Both the position numbers and the translations under genes were made by a program. The notes beneath the pieces are model-generated. The model saw only the letters and a list, made by a program, of their open reading frames with translations, was not told the DNA's origin and ran no database searches. This document shows positions 25,801-39,500 of a stretch of DNA of 64,000 nucleotides, piece by piece (positions within the stretch are counted from its first letter, which is position 1; each line of letters opens with the position of its first letter). This DNA comes from Dimorphilus gyrociliatus (Eukaryota > Annelida > Polychaeta > Dinophilidae), in NCBI GenBank assembly GCA_904063045.1, contig CAJFCJ010000003.1:248001-312000 (forward strand). Direction: 5' to 3'.

Positions 25801-27146
25801 AATAGTAGTAATAATAATAGCGATAATAGCATGGTACAGAGACGAAAACAAACTGGACAACATCCTATACGTATCGTATAGAAATTATAGTTTAATAAAT
25901 ACTATTTATTTATTTATTAGCAGTTTTATTGGAGGTTAACGATAAGAATACTCTAATCATTAGCAGTAACGATAGATCAACTTTAAGTAGCTTACAGCGA
26001 GTTTCATCCCAATCCTTAAATGATATATAAGAATGAGAAAAATTGACATTCACATCCGATTTGTATCTTTTTTTTTTCTATTTTAGTTTTTTACTATTCT
26101 CCCTTTTTGCAACATTTTTCCATCTTAAGCTTTCAACGTAAAACAGTTTATTTACATTTTATAGGTTATTACAGTGTGTGTGTGATTTTTTATTATATAG
26201 AAATAATAGAATAATAGTAATAATAATAATAATAAATAAGAAAAGAAGCCTTGACAAAAAAAAAAGAAGAAGAGAGGAGCAATTCTAAATCTGTCTGAAT
26301 AACTAAGTGGAGGGGAGAGGTGAAATAGGCAAACTAGTCCGAATGAACAGCTATATCCATCATTTTCTTATAGTCACCTTCTTTCCTTAGTTATATATGG
26401 TTAATTAGACGCCTAATTATTACAGAAATTGTCATTATGTAAATAATTATGTTATTAATCTTTCTTTTTCGGGGAAAAAGTTTTCATTAAATGAAACGAA
26501 GAGGAAGAAATTATTATTTCTCCGTTTCGAATATGTCTTATGAATGTCAATCGACTCGAAGTTTCTTTGTCATATCGCGTTTATACGGTATAGAAAACTA
26601 ATCAACACAAAAAGAAGAAAACTGTTATTAATCCGCTTGGCAGTTTTATCTTCAATCTTACAGACATCCCGCCTGACTTCATCTACGTAAGCTTTTGTGT
26701 AACGAAAATATAGGTCAAAAACATGCGGCACTTACCAGAAACCTCTCCAGTAACGACTAAGGCCGGAACACCCTCATGGAGCCAGGGAAGAGGTGAAACT
26801 CTTGGAGAATGCAGAGTATCAGACCTTCCGATTAATTGAGTATCCGTATAATCCGCGTACAATCTATTGGAATCCCATTTCCTGTAGCCAGCAGGTGGAG
26901 ACACCAAACTATCAGCTCTATAACGTCCGAAAGGCCTGAAAAGGAGGAGGATCAAGGGATAAATGCCCGCTTTAATCACGCTGTGTTCTTATTCTTTGAA
27001 GTTGGTTAACACAGTATTATGTCATAGTATTATTTGATGTTTTGCAGTAGAACTTATTTTTCTTTCTTTCGCAATATGGATAAGGTGAAAATAATTTAAC
27101 GCCATCTACAATTATTTTGTCTGTCTAATGTGCCTAAAAGAAAGAA

Positions 27147-27187
<41 letters not shown>

Positions 27188-27534
27188 GATTAGCTTTTGT
27201 TCAAGTATTCTGTTAACAACGTTCCAATGAGATTAAGTGAATATAGAGTGTGAAAGTAGTAGTAGTAGTAGAGAGAGAAAAAGAGAGAGAATGAGTAGGA
27301 AAAAGAGGAGGAATGATAGAGAGAAAAGAGTGAAGCTTTTTCTATTTTTATGCTTGATAAATAGTATACTCTATTCTCAAAAGTTTACAGTCGATACTTA
27401 ATAAGAGGGACAAAATACGAGACGACTGTAAATATTTTTTCTAGGTATTTATATTGATTAAGTACAAGGATAAGATTTTTTTCAATGAGAAAGTGGTCCT
27501 AATTACATTTTTGTATGAATAATACATATATAAA

Positions 27535-27572
<38 letters not shown>

Positions 27573-30500
27573 TTGTTCTTTCATTATTCTCCCATACTCA
27601 AATTTACTGTTTTTTCCCCTTTTCCTATTTTCATTTGTAGTTCTGCTTCAAAAGAAAGTTTCTCCTACGTAAATGTTGCGTTCTCAGCAGCAGACGTGTA
27701 TTTAAGTATAGTTCATGGAACACTTCGAGAAGCCAAACTTAGATAGAGGTTATTGTTAGGAGCAACATTTTTACAATGACAAAGTATTGTAGTTAAAATA
27801 TAAATAGTCCTTAGTTTCTTTAATGAATCTTATTCGTTTTCCTCCTATCTTAATATTCTATTCTTTCTCCTATAAAATATTTATTCTTTTCGATTTTTCC
27901 TTTCCATAAAATATTCTCTTATTCAAATAGCAATTAAATTTTTCTTTTAATATACTTATTCATGCTAAGTTGTATAAGACAAATGTATAGTAAATGTATT
28001 CTAATGGGAAAAAGGAAGAGAAAGAGAGAGAGAGAAGAGGAGCAAGTTGATAAACTAAAGAGGAAGACAGATGACACAGCCCTATGACATAGGTGAAAGC
28101 TAAAATTTTATTTCGCTCTTAGGTTTTGAAAGTAATCTACAATTAATACCAAGAGCATAAATGTTGAGCTTCCCCTTCTCCTCTTTCTCCCCCTTCTTCC
28201 ACTCCTCTTCACTCCTAGAAATGTCGTCTAAAGCATGTTTTCGAGTTTGTTAAGAAAAGTTTGAACTAGTTGAGAGATTGAGCAATTTAAAAAGAAAAGA
28301 GAAAAAGCCATCGCATTAAAAGTTAAGAATCATTATAGGGATTAATTAATAAGCACATAGTTCATGCAGAATCACGTATACATTATAGATTTATACTTTA
28401 TATAGTTTTTTCTTCATTTACAGAGAGATTCCATGAATCAGAAAAGTCTAATTTTAATAAATAGAGAAAACTACAAATACAATAATAACAACAACAAGAA
28501 AAGAGAGACAACACTATTGAATTTCGTTGAATATATAGATTAATTAGAAATTTCTCTTGTAATAATTTAATATTTATCATTTAAATAATAATATTTAAAC
28601 AACGTTTGATATCGAATAATAAAGGTTTAATGTGTATTTTCTCTTTTTTCTATTTTTTATCCTACTCAATATTTTGTATTTGTAGAAAAAGCAGCAATAA
28701 CGTTTGTGCAACATCAAGTGCAGCAATCTTTCAAAAGGCAATTAGAGAAACTAATAAAGTGTAGCGCTAGGTGGCGCGTTAAGTAGGCAAATGTTTTTTT
28801 TTTTATTCATAGCCAAAAGCGCAGCATTTTAGCGGTTATGTCAAACAAACTTCATTTTATTTTTGCTGCATTATGGATATAGAAAGGAAACGTAAAGGGA
28901 GAATGGAGAGGGAGAGAATATTAATCTTAAATTTGGCCGATAGGCAGCAGTACAGTCGTTAATACATTTTTACATAAATATCAGAACGGCTTTATTAAGA
29001 CGTGTGTATATGTCATATGTCAAGCACAATTAGCGACTGTGAGTCACGCACAAGTCGGCATTGTGTGAATAAACTAGGAATAAATCGACACGATCATAAA
29101 ATTATATCAGGAGTCATAACGTTTCTCTCCGACAATTTTTCCCCTAATGTTTCCACTTTCCAATTCAATTTTCATAATAAAGCAAAATGTTTATCTCTTG
29201 AACGTTTTAATATATATCAAGTTGTTTTCCTACATCTAGAATATATACAATTATATATCAGTACGTTACTCTGTATGTAAATAATTAATGAGCTTTTGTT
29301 GAAATAACTAAAAAGAGCAGAAGAGAATCAAGTGGGGATCTAACGGGGAAAAAAAAATTCAAGTATCCATAAGAGTCAACAGGCTATAAAAAGAAAGTGT
29401 ATAGGAGAGTAAAATACCAATAAAAATTACATTCCACTTTTGTCTTCGCTTGTGTAAACATTGTAAAGAGAGAATCCTAAAGCTTGAAACATATTTTCAT
29501 CTTTTTTATTCCGAAGCTGACTTCCCCTTAAAAATCTCTCATTTCTCTTTATCATTTATTAGTAATTATAGGATATTTAATACTCTACAAAAACATCTAA
29601 CCTACGAATAAATTCTTTTATTATATAAGAATAGAAGTAAAATCCATTAAACCTTTACGAATTCGTAAATTGGCATTTAATAGAAATATTTCATATTGTA
29701 GAAAGATACCTTCTCATTAAGAGAAGAACTCTTCTTAATATTTCAAAGCTTTAGTTAATTCCATTTAACATATGTACGTTTATGCATTTATACTAATACA
29801 TCTATACTGTATATACATATAAGATGTATATACTCTGTATTAGTTCTCTTTCTAACCTCTTCCTTTTCATCTCTCGTCTTATTCTTTTTTATACGACAAA
29901 AAAAAGCACGTCTAATGGAATAACAATTTTGAATTAAGAATAACATCTGTAATTGATTAATAACACGACATTCATCAAGAAAGCTACTGTATTAGAGGTA
30001 ATTAATTAATTCCCCAAGGATATGCAAATTATCTTAAAAATCTGCCATGTTTTGACCTGAAAATCATTATTTGTTAAATCTTAAATCTCTTAAGTCAAGG
30101 ACAACTAATATGGTTATATCATTGTTAAATTTGACTTTTTTTTCTAATTAATTCTGATAAAAGAAAGAAACAAGGAAAAGGAAAAAATAACAGAGACTTT
30201 TATTACCTAAAAATCTGAGTAAATAATATATTTCCCTTCAAATATAATAAGAAATTCGAATATATATATATATATACTGTATATAAACGATTTAACAGCA
30301 TTATTAGATCTTATTCTAGCACAGTAATTTTCTTTTATGCTATATCAATATCTATTGCATGCTTCAGAAAGCAAAGTAGGCCTAGGTTAGCATAGTTCAC
30401 CTTTAATATACAAGGGTATCTGCACAAGGAATTAGGAAAAGAGAAGACAAAACGAAAGAGAAAAATAATTAATTTTAGAACATTTTGCTGTATTTTCTTT

Positions 30501-33500
30501 GTTTTCTTTTTTTTTTGATAAATAAATAGATAAGTAAGTAATTAGAGAATTTAGGTAATTTCCTTTAGCCTACAAACAAATTAACCTATTTTTTTCCTTT
30601 ATATTAAAAGAAAGAAAAGAAGAAAAATAAATTAATAAATAGAAAAGAATAAGGAAAAGTTGATGAGACGAATCTCCAGATTATCCTCAGATAATAGCTA
30701 CAAATTATATTAAGATTGTATTTGTAGGTATACAATCTTCATACTCTATGGTTTATATATACTATATGTATTTACTATAGAAAATGACGGGCGTGTATTT
30801 TATATATATAAATATTGCTAAGATGTAAATTGAATTTGGATTAAAACTCATTCAATCAATCTAATCTTAACACTAGTTTAATTGCAGGAAATTTTAATTT
30901 AGCAGGCGTAATCTCTTCTCATTTAGCATTCTCCCTCTTCTTTTCATTTTGTCTACTCGCCGTTTCCCTCTCATAGCTACTTTCATTATTTTATACTTCA
31001 ATTTCATTAGATTAATTCTCTCCCGGAAAAAGATTATCTGATGCTTGCTTATCTTATTCTCATTGATACATTTTGTTTCTTTTGAAATGGATTAACGCTT
31101 CTAATGGCAATTAGTAATAAATAATTTATATTAATCCAATTTAGTCAAACTATTAAACAATCAAAAAATCATTTCAAATGAGACACGAAATTCATTTATA
31201 AACTAGATATTTCCTGCACTGGATAAATAACTACTACATGATACCTAAACTCCCCAAGAGCTGATTAGGTACATCCAATTAGGCTTTAGACATTCAATCA
31301 CGTATTTTGCCCCTAGTAACTTGTTAGGTGGGACTTTGACGGCCGTTAACGTTTAACTTACGAATTCGAATATAAACTAAACAAGTTGTTTTTATTAAAT
31401 TATCAACATTGTTTTGTTTTTGATTGATTTATACGATTTTTAAATTTCTCTATGAAAAAGGCCTATAACAGATAAAAGGGTGAAGAATACTACATTATCC
31501 TGTCTGTTCTTTATTAACTATGCGTCAAGCTTATTTGTATTTTAAGTCTCTACATAAAACCGAATTTTAAGTTGATTAACTACTTTAATTCGTTATCAGT
31601 TTATAGTCTTATTTGAAGAGTTTTACACTCAACAAGAAAGGAACAACGTCGAAGGAATAAAAGAAAATAAAAAGATCACTTTTACGGTTTCCTCTTTCTT
31701 TTACTCGTGATGCCGTGTAAGATATTTTACCTCTTACGCATTAATTCAACATCTTATCTTTGTCTTTTGTGCTGGTCAGTAGAGATATAGCTGTGACTAC
31801 GTGTGTATAGAAATGACTTATTAACATCTAGTTTGTTTTGTTTTCTCCCTTTTCCCTCTCTCTCCCTCTCTTTCTTTCTTTCTCCCACTCAAACTAACTA
31901 ACGCACAACAACTGTACATCTTATCAAACGTTCACGAAAGCTTTAAAGTATTAGGGAATAGTTATTAAGGGCACTTTTTGGCTGTTCTGTGTAGTGTAGC
32001 AAGACTGAATGTGATGTAACCAAATGTTTGCTAATTAAATTTAATCAATTTCCTCTTGTGTAAGGAAAATTGTAATGATAAAAATAATCAAGTACTTACT
32101 TTACTTCATCTTCATTCGGCTCTTGAGTTTGTCCATTTTCGAATAGCGCCGCAACTTCCAAATCACTTCCGGTTGGATCATCTATAGCTCCTAGTGATGG
32201 TGATGGTCTATGCCTACTAATTGGTACTGGAATCGATAGTTCAGATGTGGAATGAAACGTTCCCGCTGGTGCCGTATGAGCAACGGTAGTTCCGGGACTT
32301 TTCAAATCCAAAGAAAGTGTTTTACTAATAGATTTTCTATGCGTTGCTAGACTTCTTATTTGCCTAGGAGACGGTGGCGGTGGAGGTATCTTGGGAGGAT
32401 CAGCTAAAGTATGAAGAGAATATAACTATTAAACTACGGCCTATCGAAAGCTGGAGAGGAAAGACAATCATTTATTTAAAAGTGCAATAAAAAAGGAAGC
32501 TAATGTAGCTTAAGGAGGAGCTTTATTCCAGTTAATACAGGTTATTTACTCTTTTGCTCAAGAGGTGCTGTTGACCTTTAACTGTGGTCACATTGTTGAA
32601 CAAATAAATATGAAAAGTAGATAAACATCCTAAATAGCAATATGAAAAGAATGGCAGGGGGAAAAAATCAACTTTGTCAACTAGAAGGAAATACTTTTAA
32701 CTCTTCTTTGTTTATACTATTAACTCTTAATTATTATATTTATTTGTATTAGTACTGGGTTATTGCGTAATAATTTAATCTATATTTAATTCGCTATAGT
32801 CTCTTTCTTTTACGTAGTTTTGTCCCATATTAAGGCCATATTCATATAGCCAAGACTATCATGACAACGCTTGATTTTTTTTTTTTGCTTATCTGCTTTA
32901 TGCTTAAAACCTCTCACCCTCTTCCTCCTCCTTCCCTCCATCCGATTTAGTATAATCATAAATAATAAGTTGGCACAGATTTTGTTTAATTTATGTATTA
33001 TATTAGTATAGCTAATTATCTGTAACTCTCTCCAATCTATCTTTCTGTCTATCTTCTCTTCTCATTCCTCCTTAAATATTAATTTACGTGCAATAGTATA
33101 GAATGTTTTAAATTAAATGTAGATGAAATTATACGGAGTCTATAAACTTGGGTAAAAACTACCACTAAAAACTTAATATTTACCTAACGAAAGACCAAGT
33201 TCTGCAAAATATGCCAAGTTTTCAAAAGAATAAAGAAAAAAATTAAAGTTTTTCTTTAATAAGAAGAAAGTTTTTTTTATTAAAAAAAAAAAAGAAAGAA
33301 AAAAAAAATAACTTAAAAATTGTTCTTGTTTGAGGGAGGGAAAGAAAAAAGAAAAACGTCTTTTCGCATTAAAAAGGTAAGGGAAAATGAAAAAAGAAAA
33401 AAATTAGGCCATAGTGAAAACGATGATTCCATTTAATTAGTTTACTTTAACTTGTCAATGACTGTGGAGACATTACTCATTCATTTACCATAGTGCGTAT

Positions 33501-36500
33501 ATGTGATTTTTTTTTCCCCTCTAGATAAACAAATTAATGTTGATTTAAAAAAAAAAACATAGAACATAAAAGAATAAAAGAAATGAGATAGTCTACTTTG
33601 TCTTTTATACCGTACAAAAAATATTGGAAAAGTAAGATTTTCTACCCTCGTAACCTTAACATGATTTTCTTTACTACGTCTTTATTTTTTAAATAAGAAT
33701 TCTATCAGCTTCTATAATTTATAAAGAAAGGCAATTTATATATAAAAAGAAGAGGAAGGAGGGGAAGAATATAGAAGATAGAGAGAAGAAAAAAAGAGAT
33801 GAAAGAAAAAAAGTTTAGGATGAATAAATTTAAATTATTTTAATAAGTTAAAATAAGATCCGTTAATCATTATTTATTTACATTAAAATGACAATTTTAT
33901 CATTTTCATTATTTATAAATCTGACATATCATTGATTAAAGAGATTTATCATCCTTTAAATATATATACATATATTTATATATATAGTATATATACAGGT
34001 TGCTTTTATTTTCTTAAATCTTATACTTAACATAGCGGAAGGAAGTACAAGTTAATTTTGTCTATATTTCTTAGCACTTTGGCTATAACATTTTAGTCTT
34101 TATGTCCTGTTCCAGGCTCAAAGGCAAAAGTTACTTTTCTCCTTTAGCTCTTTTGCTTAAAAAGATGATAGAACTGATGTTTCTCAGAAATCATTACACA
34201 TATATATGTATATGTTTTTCCTCCATATCTTGCCTCCCCCCCCCCTCCTTCCCGCCCACTCATTCTTTCTCTTCTTCCATTATTTAATAATATCGCTCGA
34301 AAGTATAGAAAAAATGTGAAGAATAAGAAATGAAATAATGAAAATTACCCATTTTCAAGACTGTTCTAGTACAAAGTCATGTTCAGAGATGATTTTGCCT
34401 TAGAGCGAGGACAAGTAAATAAAGGAGGGAAGAGAATTTGAAAGAAAGGAAGGCTACTGAATAGATAGGGAAAATTTGCTGATTCAGCTATAGAAAAAAA
34501 AACTAGTTTGTCTATTGTATTTTGAAGAGTAAATCAACCACCGAAAAAGTTATTTTATCACATCCTCTTCACTTTGTAAGGATTCTTTAAACTATCAACA
34601 AACTTTATGGTTGGTTGTCTGCTCAGCTCTTAATAGCATATAATTTTATGGCATTTTAAAGAGTGCATCAACTAAAGGTAACGCTAAACATATTATATAC
34701 GATCATTTACATTGGGATAATAATATCAAATAGAAATAATTTCTTGTGGTTTTTCTAGCTAACTCACCTTTTAAAAGTTCACATTGCACTCCGATATCCC
34801 TTTGCCAAGGAAATTTTGTAACTTGTGTAACTCTAGCTCCGCAAAATAGGGAGTCCCTCGATTGAGCTCTGGAACCAGGAAGTGCAAGTTGAGATTTATC
34901 CAACCCCTTATTTTCTCCTAATAGGGGATTAGCGGAGGAGACTCTTTCTGGCCTATGTGGTAGTAAGAGATCTTCCGTGCTTCTCGAAATCGGTTCTTCG
35001 GGAACCGGCATGGACATGACGTCCGAGTAGGAGTAGCATTCGCTGTCGCCACTTCCAGAACTGAAGCGTTCCTGACGACGGTCGAAGATTTTTCCTGTTG
35101 AAAAAAAATAAGGTGACGTCTAGCGGATTGAAGAGAAAATGAAATCCTTCAAATATTTTCATACAGAAAGGTTTCTTATCATTGCAATATTTCTCAGCTC
35201 ACACCAGTAAAATGTCCTATCTAAAGAGCAACATAATTTTTACATTATCGAATAAAATGTTAAGTATTCATGAAAATGTTAGCGACATCTATCGTATGTT
35301 ATTTTAAGCATGGAGTCTCAATTGTTGACGTTACTATCTTGTTAAAGGCAAGGGTAAAAAAAAAAAAAAGGAAAAGCTGATTAAGTGCAGATTCCTTCAA
35401 CCTCAAGTGCAAATTTAGAGAGGAAATAGATATTATTTCTTTTTGACGATTAATACTTTTAATTAATTTCTCTCTAGTTGAAAGAAAGAGTAAGAAATAA
35501 AATTAAATCTTTTTCTTTTAAGCGAAAAGCCAGTTCAAGGTTTCCATATGTTTTCCCTTTTTTTTACACTTTAAACAGTTCAAAATGTCACCTAGTCAAA
35601 ATTTCAATTCTTAGTAGTACTATCCCTTTCTTACCAATTCCGTATACAGTATATGTTGAAAACTAGTTAAAAGTTGATGAAAAAGTTAAAGTAACAGCAT
35701 AAAAGTTCAATAATAAATTTTTGATACGATATAGTGGAGAAAAGAGCAAGATGAATCCAACTAATATTCACTATTCGACCTCTTTAAATAATTAAATACA
35801 ATAGTTTTAGCGGTTTGATAATTACAAATTGTATAAATTTCTTTTTTCCCTTTTCGAACATTAGATTGCGAATAGAAAAAAAGTTAATATAACTGTTGAT
35901 TTTTGTTTTTCCCTTTTGTTATTATTTTTTAAGAGATGTTCATTTATTTCCTCTTTTCCTCTCCCTCTCTCTCTCTCTCTCTCTCTATGTGTCTATGTGA
36001 CTGTCTCCCTTTATAAACGTTCTCCTCTTTATATTCTTTTATCTACATTTTCACGTTAACCACTTCATAATTTATCAAGATCTAAGGAAATTTTAATAAT
36101 GTAAATACTAAGATGAAAACGTTTAATTAAAAATGACAAATTATGATTGAAAAATACTTTGACCATTAAACTCTTATTAAGGAATAAAATATGCAAATAT
36201 AAAATAAACCAACAATTTGTTACTCTTATTTTAAATCACACTATCTATTCCCTTCTTTCCTTCAATGAAATGAGTAATCTTTCATATGAATAATGTCTTA
36301 TATATAACATTAAAATTCATGAACAAACAACGTTATTAAACGTTCTGATAGTACGGTCTATATGGGTAGATCTATTACGTTACGTATAGTACTAATACAT
36401 TATCATTATTATTAATTGGTTATTGTTGGTTGATGGTGAAAGCGAAATGAAAAGGGGAAAAGATCCAAATGAAAATATAAACAAGTCAAAAAAAAGCAAT

Positions 36501-39500
36501 AAAAAACACGTAAACAATCAATCAAAACTAGTCTTTTGATTCCATATATATAGTATATATATATATATATATATATTTTACTTTAAACTTCTAGATGACT
36601 TACAGACAGTCTTTAACCTTTCGCTAAATTGTTATTGGTATTAGAAAAATGTCACGTGATCGTATATACCTAAGGTGATGGAAGTATTTAAAAAATCATT
36701 GATATATATATATATATATGATTAAAAAACATAAATATAGCATAATAGAAGGGTAAAGTGGTTTTTTTTATTTAATAATTTAGGTATACTAAGTAAGTTT
36801 AAATTACAAATATTAAGTTATATTTTCAGTTAATATTCGAAACCTCACGTTGAAGGTTAGGAATAGGAAAACAGGATAGCAATTATAAAAAGATTATAGT
36901 GATTTTGATTGACAAAGACAGATAGCTGTAATAGGCAGTCTAATTCGAAACAAAGAAATAATCAAACCGTCTAAATTATAAAGAAAAAGGAAAAGGGGAG
37001 ACAACAAAAGAAGAGAGAGAAAGACTACAGAAAGGTAAGATGCAAAAAATATTTTACAGGTTAAATTATCTATGCAGAAATAGTAATAAATTCGAAAAAT
37101 ATCTTAATCTTCTAGATAAAGTCTGCATTAACGCTGCATTTAACTAAATATATCAAGGCAATCTCTATGAAAATGTACGTTCGTGTAATATCATTTTAAT
37201 GAACTAATCGATATCATTATACTCATATGAAACATCAAAAAAATGATGATCTAAAAGTAGCTTTGATCTACATTCACTATCCAAGGTCACTTACTTTTGG
37301 CCTTTCCATAAAGAGCGTTCAATCAATGATGCACTCTTACGCTTGTTTTTGCGAAACAGAAAAAAATGTCGTTTACTAGAAGACAGTTCTAAAAATAAAC
37401 AATTAACCAAGAAATTTACTAAGTAAATAAAATTAATTAGTTAAACGAACATTTATAACTAATTAGAATTAAATAATTTGTAATAATTGTAGATATTTTG
37501 CGCTGTATTTTACACATATAAACATAAATAAGGTGACTTAAAGAGCAACGTAGAAAGAGGGAGAGAGAGGGAAACAAGTACACAGCCAAGAGTAAAGGAT
37601 GCTTCACCTAATTTTATCAAAGACTATTTTGATAAATAGAAATATAAACAACGTTTAAAAGTGACAATTGGGCTAGAAATATTGTCGACCCCTAAAGAAA
37701 AATAGGTGAGAAGAAAGGTTGATACACCTCGATTACAGGTTGAGAATTTTTTCCCCATTTCTCGTATAATTAAGTGAATAATAGAATAAAGTCATGCGCA
37801 ATAATACCGTCTAACGTCAAGTGCAATGTTATTTTACTGTCATTCCTCAATGCGCTGGGGCGTAAACTCATTAGGTTTACGTAAAAACAAGTTGACGTTA
37901 GGAAATTATTTTATAATTCTTATAAAAATTGACCATACTGCCTAATAGAATTTCTTTTTAATAATTGTAAAACACTATAGACAAAGCTAACCAGATTTTG
38001 CCAATTTATAAGAATACATGCGCTGGGCCAATTGAACCCTTGCAGCAACATCGTCATCTCCTTCTCCAGGGTCGTTGTCCTCGACAACAATTCCATCTTC
38101 TTCGTCCTCTTCAATGCAAATTGCCACAGGCTGACTCCCTCGTCTACAGGGTGGTGGGGGTGTTGCTGGTTTCGATTCAATATTCGCCCATCTTTGAGCT
38201 ACACCAACCAATAATCCGGCACTCTGAACTAAGCCTCCCATACCGGGTGGGGTTCCAGAGCTGCTATTCGATCTCTGAAGAAGAGATTTGAGGCTACCGG
38301 ATGATCTTCGAGATTCCTTGGTTTTTGAAATCAGTGCTTGCAGAGACATGGCTTTGATCGAATGACGGCGGTGTTTCGGAGACGTCTGACGTCATTCCGA
38401 TGCACTTAGTTACACTCTCATTAGCATGTTTAGTGCAATAAAAAAATTCCTGGGTACTTTTATGCCATTTTCGTGGATTTCAACCACGCCTGCCATAGTC
38501 AGCAAATTTAGAAATCATACCCTGAAATTTGCATCATGGCTTACTTTGCTCTAAAGTTCTATTATTATCTATCTTAATTTTGCGGAATCACTAAATAAGC
38601 ATCAGTAATGAAAATACCATTCACCCCATCCATCTTCAACCAAAGAAATAAGAATGGCAGCGCCATCTATCGAGTTATTTTTTCTACTCCTACTCCTACG
38701 TTCTCCTCTAAAGAGTACCCTGGATTGGTCAAATCCTTATGAGATATGGAGCTAAACTAAAAAAAATAGCTACTCTCCCACTTAGCAATAAATGGAAGCT
38801 TAAAATGTTTTGCCTATTGGGAAGGATTTCTTTCATGTAAATCACCCAGAGGGAAACTTTCCGATAGGTAGGAGAAACTACAGTATCAAAAGTAGGTTTA
38901 AAATAAAAAAAGACAGAAAGAGGTCAATTCTATGATGATTATGAAGCCATGTCAAACAAAAAAGAAAAAAGGAATGTGAATGAATGAATAAAGCGGAGAT
39001 GGAGGAATGGTTGGGAAGAAAGAGAAGAGATCTAATAATAGAAATAAGATAATTTTCTTGAATAGTTGGACGAACTTTGGGAAAACTATGAAAGAAGAGC
39101 TTCATTGGTAATGGAACAAGAAAATTAACAATGTCTACTCGGTTTTCCAAAATCTCTCTTATTCCCAATTGCATAAAAATTATGAAGAAAATATAAAGAA
39201 ATACGAAATTGAATGCGATGATCGTCTAACGCTTTTAAAAGAGATTAATCGTCTTTCGTCGTTACCTAACACGCCTACCAAGAATCCCAATTTCCCAAAA
39301 AAAGAAAATTGTAAGAACTCGGCTACCTCTAAAGCGACATCTAACAGCTAGTTCGTTCTTTAAGTCATCTATATTAAATAGTTTAATAGTTCTATTGGAG
39401 TAATCTCTCAACAAGTTTCTTTCTTTGTTTTTTTCTGTCCTGATAGAATATTGGAAATTTTCCTGTTTTTTATTCTTGGTGTTAAGTAATCATTACAAAA

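Noticed and set aside
37998-38291. 97-codon plus-strand frame over first exon B
   Set aside because: A shadow of the minus-strand RhoGEF exon B. The minus frame has the good Kozak ATG, the donor and the CRE.
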